Shown here one piece after another: positions 45,992 to 50,145 of a stretch of DNA of 50,145 nt; positions within the stretch are counted from its first letter, which is position 1, and each line of letters starts with the position of its first letter. The notes below the pieces were generated by a model. The model saw only the letters and a program-made list of their open reading frames with translations. It was not told where the DNA came from and did no database searches. The stretch is taken from the NCBI RefSeq assembly GCF_005981925.1, contig NZ_VBVX01000009.1, forward strand, positions 1 to 50,145. The letters run 5' to 3'. The position numbers and the translations under genes were made by a program. This DNA comes from Streptomyces albidochromogenes. Its GTDB lineage: Bacteria; Actinomycetota; Actinomycetes; Streptomycetales; Streptomycetaceae.

Positions 45992-46315
45992 ATGCACATC
46001 AGGGGCGACCACGTCGAGCTGGTCGTCGGGGGCCGCCTCGACGTCCGCAGCGCGGCGGACGCCCGTACGGTCCTGCACTCGGCCGTCGACGACGGTGTCG
46101 GCGACCTCGTGCTGGACCTGACCGAGCTGGATTCCTGGGACGCCACCGGTCTCGGCGTGATCATGGGCGCGCACCGGCGGGCCGGGCGGGCGGGCCGCCG
46201 GCTCGTGCTGCGCGGCGTACCGGCCCAGATGCAGCGCCTGCTGGTCGCGACCAGGCTGCACCGCATCCTCGCCATCGAGGGCGGCCTCGCCGCCGAGTCG
46301 CTGCCGCGGGTCTGA
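45992..46315 (+). CDS. STAS-domain anti-sigma factor antagonist
   Basis: This encodes 107 residues from ATG 45992 (GGGGAG at 45981-45986). The single STAS domain runs VELVVGGRLDVRSAADART, then VLDLTELDSWDATGLGVIMGAHR. The usual phosphorylatable Ser of the DSSGLG motif is Thr here (DATGLG, near residue 52). Such proteins are bound or phosphorylated by serine kinase anti-sigma factors and so control a stress sigma factor. No kinase or sigma gene is adjacent. The upstream 146 bp carry no clear promoter. Confidence 0.9.
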   Translation: MHIRGDHVELVVGGRLDVRSAADARTVLHSAVDDGVGDLVLDLTELDSWDATGLGVIMGAHRRAGRAGRRLVLRGVPAQMQRLLVATRLHRILAIEGGLAAESLPRV

Positions 46316-46565
46316 GCGCCTGAGCGGCACGGCGCAGGCGCGAAGCGGCGCGATCCGTACGGTGGGCGCACAATCCTCACGAGACTGTGACGTCCCGGGC
46401 GGGGCGGCACCCCTCGTGTTCCCCGATACTGTGCCAAGGTCTAGGGTTCGGCTCGCCTGCCGATTGACGAACCCGAGTACGGCGGGCACCGGACCAGAAG
46501 CGACAGCGGGCGTGTGAAAGGCCGGGAGGGGCATCCGCACGCGACGCATCTGGGGGGCTTTGACC

Positions 46566-49247
46566 ATGGACCCGATGAACCGGGGACCGGAAGAGTACGG
46601 CCACGACAACGACCCGTTCGGCGAGAGCGACGCCGGTGACGGGCCGCGCCGGCCACCACGGGACGCGCTGACACCGTCCTCCGCGCCGAGCGCGACGGGC
46701 CCCGCGGGAAAGACGGGCGGGCCCGGCTCGTCGGCGCCCGCCCGGACCGTGCAGGTCGTCGCGGGCGACTTCCTGCTCACCGTCAACCCGGTCGACGGCA
46801 GCGAGATCGAGGTCTGCCCGCCCGGCGAGCGGCCCGCGCGGCCGGTCAGGCACAGCGCCGACGACCGCGCCGAGCTGCTGCGCGCGGCCAAACCGCCCGT
46901 CCCGCCCGGTCCCGTCGCGCCCGAGCTGCCGCTCCTGGAGCGCGGGGAGGAGCGCGAGAGGCTCGTACGGCTGCTCGCGCGCGGCCGCTCGGTGCGGCTG
47001 ACAGGCGCGTCCGGATCAGGCCGTACGGCGCTCCTCGACGCCGTCGCCGCCGAATGCGCGGACCTCGCGCCCGACGGAGTCGTACGGCTCTGCGGCGCCC
47101 ATCGCACGGCCGACGAGCTGCTCCACGACCTGTTCGCCGCCGTCTACAGCGCGCCCCTGCACCGCCCCGACCGGGCCGAGCTGCTCGGCCTGGTCCACGA
47201 GATCGGCGCCGTCGTCGTCCTCGACGACCTGGAGTTCGGCGGAGCGGCGCTGGACGAGCTGCTGGAGGCCACGCCCGAGTGCGCCTTCCTGCTCGCCACC
47301 ACACCGGACGTCGCCGCCCCCTCGCCCGAGTCCCACGTCGAGGAGGTGTTCCTCGGCGGTCTGGGCCGCAGCGCCAGCCTGGAGCTCCTTGAGCGGGCCG
47401 TCGAGCGGCCCCTCACCGACGACGAGGCCAACTGGGCCGGCGACCTCTGGTTCGAGTCCGAGGGGCTGCCGCTGCGCTTCACCCAGGCGGGCGCGCTGCT
47501 CAGGCAGCGCGACCAGCTGCGCGCCGACCCCACCGCCTTCGACGCGTACGGGTACGTCGACGAGCAGCCGGTCGACGCGCCCTTCGACGCGGAGGACGGC
47601 CACGACGTACCCCTGCCGTCCCTCGCCGAGGGAGCGATGCCCGCCGCGCTGCTCGCGTCCCGGCTGAGCGACTCCGCCCGGGCCACCCTGCGCTTCGCCA
47701 TCGCGCTCGGCGGCGAGGTGCCGCACCAGGCACACCTGCCGGCCCTCGTGGGCGACACCCACGCGGACGCCGCGCTCGGCGAGCTGATGAGCTGCGGCCT
47801 GCTCTCGCCGGCCGGGGCGCGGTTCCGGCTGGCCGCCGGTGTGGCCGTTCAGCTGGAGGCGGCCGGATTCGCGGACGACGTGCCGGAGCGGGCGCACACC
47901 GCCGCGCAGCACTACGCCTGGTGGGCCGGGCACCCCTCGGTCACGCCGGAGCGGGCGGCCGCGGAGGCCGACGCGATCCTCGCGGCGTCGGCGCCGCTGG
48001 TGCCCGGCTCGGAGGCGGGGCACCCGAGTGCGGCCGTCCTGCTGGCCCGTACGGCGGCTCCCGCGTTCGCGGCCGGGCTGAGCTGGGGCGCGTGGGAGCG
48101 GGCGCTGCGGGCCGGGCTCGAAGCCGCGCGCATCGCGGGGGAGGTCGCCGAAGAGGCTTACTTCCACCACGAGTTGGGCGTCCTGGCGCTCTGCACGGGC
48201 CATCTGGACCGGGCCCGGGCCGAGCTGGAGGCGTCCGTCGCGATGCGCGGCGCCGTGGCCGACAAGAGCGGTACGGTCGCCGGACGCCGAGCACTGGCCC
48301 TGGTCTCCGACCGCTCCCGCCCGGCGGCGGCGGGGCTCGTGCCCGGCGGTCGTACGCCGGCCGGGGAGGAAGTGCCGGCGGCGCGGTACGAGGAGTCGGC
48401 GTCGCCGCCCGGCGGCGTTCCGGCGGCGGTCGTACCCCTGTCACTGCCCGGCCGGTCCGAACGGGCCCGGGACGAAAGCACGTTGGTCACCCACCGCTCG
48501 CCGGAGGCCGGTGGTGGCGGGCGCCGTCCCGCGCTGCTGAGCGGTGCCCGGCGCAACATGGTCGCGGCGGGCGCGGGCGCGCTGCTCGTCGCCGTACTGG
48601 GCACCGTCGTGACGCTCGGGGCGGCCTCGGACAGCGACGAGCCGCGGAACAGGGTCACGTCCGAGCAGTCGGCCAATGAGGACGGCATCGACGACGGGCT
48701 CACCGCGGACGAGCCGGCCGACGGCTCGACCCGGCGCCCGGGCGATCCGGGCCTGCCGACCGGTCCCGGCACGTCGGGACAGCCCCGGCCGGGCGAGAGC
48801 GGCGACGGCAAGGCGTCCGACGGACCGTCGAAGAGCGGCCGGCCGAGCGAGGACGACTCGTCGTCGCCGGGCAGCAAGCCGCCGAACTCCGACGATCCGA
48901 CCACGGGCGGCCCGACGACCGGCGGTCCGACCACGGGCGGTCCGACCACGGGCGGTCCCACCACCGGCGGTCCGACGACCGGTGGCCCGACCACCGGCGG
49001 TCCCACCACGGGCGGCCCGACGACCGGCGGTCCCACGACGGGCGGTCCGACGACCGGCGCCCCCACCACGGGCGGCGGGACGTCCGACGGCGGTACGACC
49101 GACGGCGGCGCCGCGGACGGCGGCACGGCGGACGGCAGCGTCGTGGTGAGCCACACCCCGGCGGCGGGCGGACCGACACCGGTGGCGACGATCTCGAACG
49201 CCTGCGCGGGAACGGTCTACCGTACGGGCGTGCTGTCGGCGTCGTAG
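46566..49247 (+). CDS. Membrane-anchored NTPase-like protein with degenerate Walker A and PTTGG-repeat tail
   Basis: This encodes 893 residues from ATG 46566 (GGGGGG at 46552-46557; TTG 46560 is too close). A Pro/Gly-rich N-terminus of about 60 residues precedes a STAND/AAA-like module. Its P-loop is GASGSGRT at 147-154, with Arg153 where Lys is normal, and the Walker B-like VVVLDD has Asp220-Asp221. Helical repeats follow (about 360-590), including a TPR-like stretch near the end. A single membrane helix (about 664-686, NMVAAGAGALLVAVLGTVV) leads to an outside region of Gly/Pro/Ser/Thr with twelve PTTGG-type pentapeptides. The soluble NTPase part is thus cytosolic and the repeat tail external. 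I do not know its function; it is 250 bp after the STAS gene. Confidence 0.75.
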   Translation: MDPMNRGPEEYGHDNDPFGESDAGDGPRRPPRDALTPSSAPSATGPAGKTGGPGSSAPARTVQVVAGDFLLTVNPVDGSEIEVCPPGERPARPVRHSADDRAELLRAAKPPVPPGPVAPELPLLERGEERERLVRLLARGRSVRLTGASGSGRTALLDAVAAECADLAPDGVVRLCGAHRTADELLHDLFAAVYSAPLHRPDRAELLGLVHEIGAVVVLDDLEFGGAALDELLEATPECAFLLATTPDVAAPSPESHVEEVFLGGLGRSASLELLERAVERPLTDDEANWAGDLWFESEGLPLRFTQAGALLRQRDQLRADPTAFDAYGYVDEQPVDAPFDAEDGHDVPLPSLAEGAMPAALLASRLSDSARATLRFAIALGGEVPHQAHLPALVGDTHADAALGELMSCGLLSPAGARFRLAAGVAVQLEAAGFADDVPERAHTAAQHYAWWAGHPSVTPERAAAEADAILAASAPLVPGSEAGHPSAAVLLARTAAPAFAAGLSWGAWERALRAGLEAARIAGEVAEEAYFHHELGVLALCTGHLDRARAELEASVAMRGAVADKSGTVAGRRALALVSDRSRPAAAGLVPGGRTPAGEEVPAARYEESASPPGGVPAAVVPLSLPGRSERARDESTLVTHRSPEAGGGGRRPALLSGARRNMVAAGAGALLVAVLGTVVTLGAASDSDEPRNRVTSEQSANEDGIDDGLTADEPADGSTRRPGDPGLPTGPGTSGQPRPGESGDGKASDGPSKSGRPSEDDSSSPGSKPPNSDDPTTGGPTTGGPTTGGPTTGGPTTGGPTTGGPTTGGPTTGGPTTGGPTTGGPTTGAPTTGGGTSDGGTTDGGAADGGTADGSVVVSHTPAAGGPTPVATISNACAGTVYRTGVLSAS
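48897..49076 (+). repeat. In-frame tandem repeat coding for twelve PTTGG-type pentapeptides
   Basis: A 15-bp unit is repeated twelve times (48897-49076). Eleven units code for PTTGG and one (unit 11, 49047-49061) for PTTGA. Third codon positions vary between units (ACC/ACG, GGC/GGT), so the array is older than a simple slippage event but could still change length. Confidence 0.92.
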
Positions 49248-49263
49248 CGACGCGACGGCGGGC

Positions 49264-49304
49264 GAGCGGGGCGGGCACGGCCGGACACGGCGCCCGCCCC
49301 GCTC
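49264..49304. terminator. Bidirectional terminator between convergent genes
   Basis: A perfect 13-bp G/C stem (49264-49276 with 49292-49304) has a 15-nt loop and lies between the NTPase-like gene and the SURF1 gene, which converge here. Confidence 0.75.
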
Positions 49305-49341
49305 CCGTACGCCGCCGGCCGCGCGACCGCGACCCGGGACC

Positions 49342-50127
49342 TCAGTGGCGCGCGCCGGAACCGGAGGTCACCGGCGCGTCCTCCTCCTGGATCCCGAGGG
49401 CGAGGTCACGGGCGGCTTCCGCCTCGCGGCGCATGAGCCGGAACCACATGAACAGCACGAAGCCGGCGAAGACGAACCACTCACCGGTGTACCCGAGGTT
49501 CTGGAACGCCTTGAGGTCGAGGCCGCTGCCCTGCGGGGCCACCGCGGGGACGGGCAGCATGCCGAAATCGGCCTTGCCGAGCGTGATCCAGGCGTCGTAC
49601 ACGTCGTACGGGACGAGATTGACGAGCGAGGCGGCGCTGATCATGCCCAGCTGCCCCTTCGGCAGCCCGCCGCCCGCGTGCACACCGTCGGTGCCCGGGT
49701 TCTCGGACGCCTGGAGCGCGCCGGTCACGGTGACGTCGCCCCGGGGCGCTGCGGGGGCCTCGGCCCCGGCGGGCAGCCAGCCCCGGACGACGGGCAGTGC
49801 CTTGCCGCCGTCCGTACGCAGCAGGGTCAGCACGTAGGCGCCGCGCCGGCCGTCGACCTCCCGCCCGGGCACCACGAACTGCTCGGCGTAACGCCCGGTC
49901 GCGGTGGCCGGGCGCCCGGAGGTCTCCTTGTCGACGGGCAGCAGCCTGTCGAGCGGTACGGCGGCCTGCCGGCCGGGGTCGGGCTTCTCCTCGGCGGCCT
50001 GATGGGTCTCGACGCGGTCTTCGAACCGCCCGAGCTGCCAGGACCCCATGAAGACGCAGAAGGGAATGGCCAGCACGACGAAGAGGTGGATCCCCCACCA
50101 GCGGGGCGTCAGCAGGAACCGGTACAC
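49342..50127 (-). CDS. SURF1 family cytochrome oxidase assembly protein
   Basis: SURF1 helps insert heme into cytochrome c oxidase. It has 261 residues from GTG 50127. The family topology is clear: an N-terminal helix (about 11-31, WGIHLFVVLAIPFCVFMGSWQLGRF) with the WQLGR signature, a large outside domain (about 35-215) including RGWLPAG and an LTG-like VTVTGAL motif, and a C-terminal helix (about 217-237, WFVFAGFVLFMWFRLMRRE). The start is near the window edge, but the first residues (MYRFLLTPRWW) look complete. Confidence 0.92.
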   Translation of the reverse strand: MYRFLLTPRWWGIHLFVVLAIPFCVFMGSWQLGRFEDRVETHQAAEEKPDPGRQAAVPLDRLLPVDKETSGRPATATGRYAEQFVVPGREVDGRRGAYVLTLLRTDGGKALPVVRGWLPAGAEAPAAPRGDVTVTGALQASENPGTDGVHAGGGLPKGQLGMISAASLVNLVPYDVYDAWITLGKADFGMLPVPAVAPQGSGLDLKAFQNLGYTGEWFVFAGFVLFMWFRLMRREAEAARDLALGIQEEDAPVTSGSGARH

Positions 50128-50145
50128 CCCACCAAGGTACGGGCC

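Overview
The window is high-GC chromosomal DNA of a Streptomyces. The third-codon-position G/C bias, the frequent GTG and TTG starts, and the gene order lysA-hom-thrC-thrB-rho ... rpmE-prfA-prmC ... atpIBEFHAGDC ... family-18 chitinase all fit. As I remember the S. coelicolor map, this matches its lysA-to-chiC segment. Positions 1 to about 9140 are accessory; the rest is a mostly conserved core region.

Positions 1-9140 are the right-hand part of an integrative and conjugative element of the actinomycete type (AICE). It carries an FtsK/SpoIIIE-type DNA translocase (cut by the window edge), small membrane proteins of the plasmid-spread type, and a translationally coupled replication block (Prim-Pol, a 55-residue protein, a DUF3987 protein). 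Then come an excisionase, a tyrosine integrase and one cargo gene for a three-helix membrane protein. The element ends at a tRNA-Arg(CCG) gene on the minus strand whose 3' end faces the element, the usual AICE target. Two non-coding structures stand out. One is a cluster of GTCGCTWGC words just after the translocase gene (candidate conjugation locus). The other is an exactly mirror-symmetric array of TGACAGAAC-type repeats between the replication genes and xis (candidate origin or control site). The other attachment site lies outside the window.

Positions 9332-18643 hold a single-domain response regulator, a catalytic-domain-less ArgS-like protein, the lysine/threonine branch of aspartate metabolism (lysA, hom, thrC, thrB) and rho with a long RG-rich N-terminal region. 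Positions 18866-28614 hold a secreted trypsin-like protease with FG-GAP repeats, an LCP cell-wall ligase, ribosomal protein L31, release factor 1 and its methylase, a threonylcarbamoyl-AMP synthase, a phosphatase homologue lacking its nucleophilic cysteine, a second SHMT-like enzyme with an altered active-site motif, and a WecA/TagO-type phosphoglycosyl transferase. Positions 28880-36692 are the complete F1Fo ATP synthase operon, with two strong hairpins between atpD and atpC.

Positions 36829-50127 hold a DUF2550 protein, a CBM2-FnIII-GH18 chitinase with the classical paired 12-bp operator/promoter, a two-component system, a membrane protein, a PduO-type cobalamin adenosyltransferase, an ABC-2 exporter with a divergent TetR regulator, a 3-hydroxyacyl-CoA dehydrogenase, an anti-sigma-factor antagonist, a membrane-anchored NTPase-like protein with a degenerate Walker A and a PTTGG-repeat tail, and a SURF1 protein. 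I saw no CRISPR array, rRNA or insertion sequence. Calls rest on reading the sequence and remembered family motifs; no database search was run.
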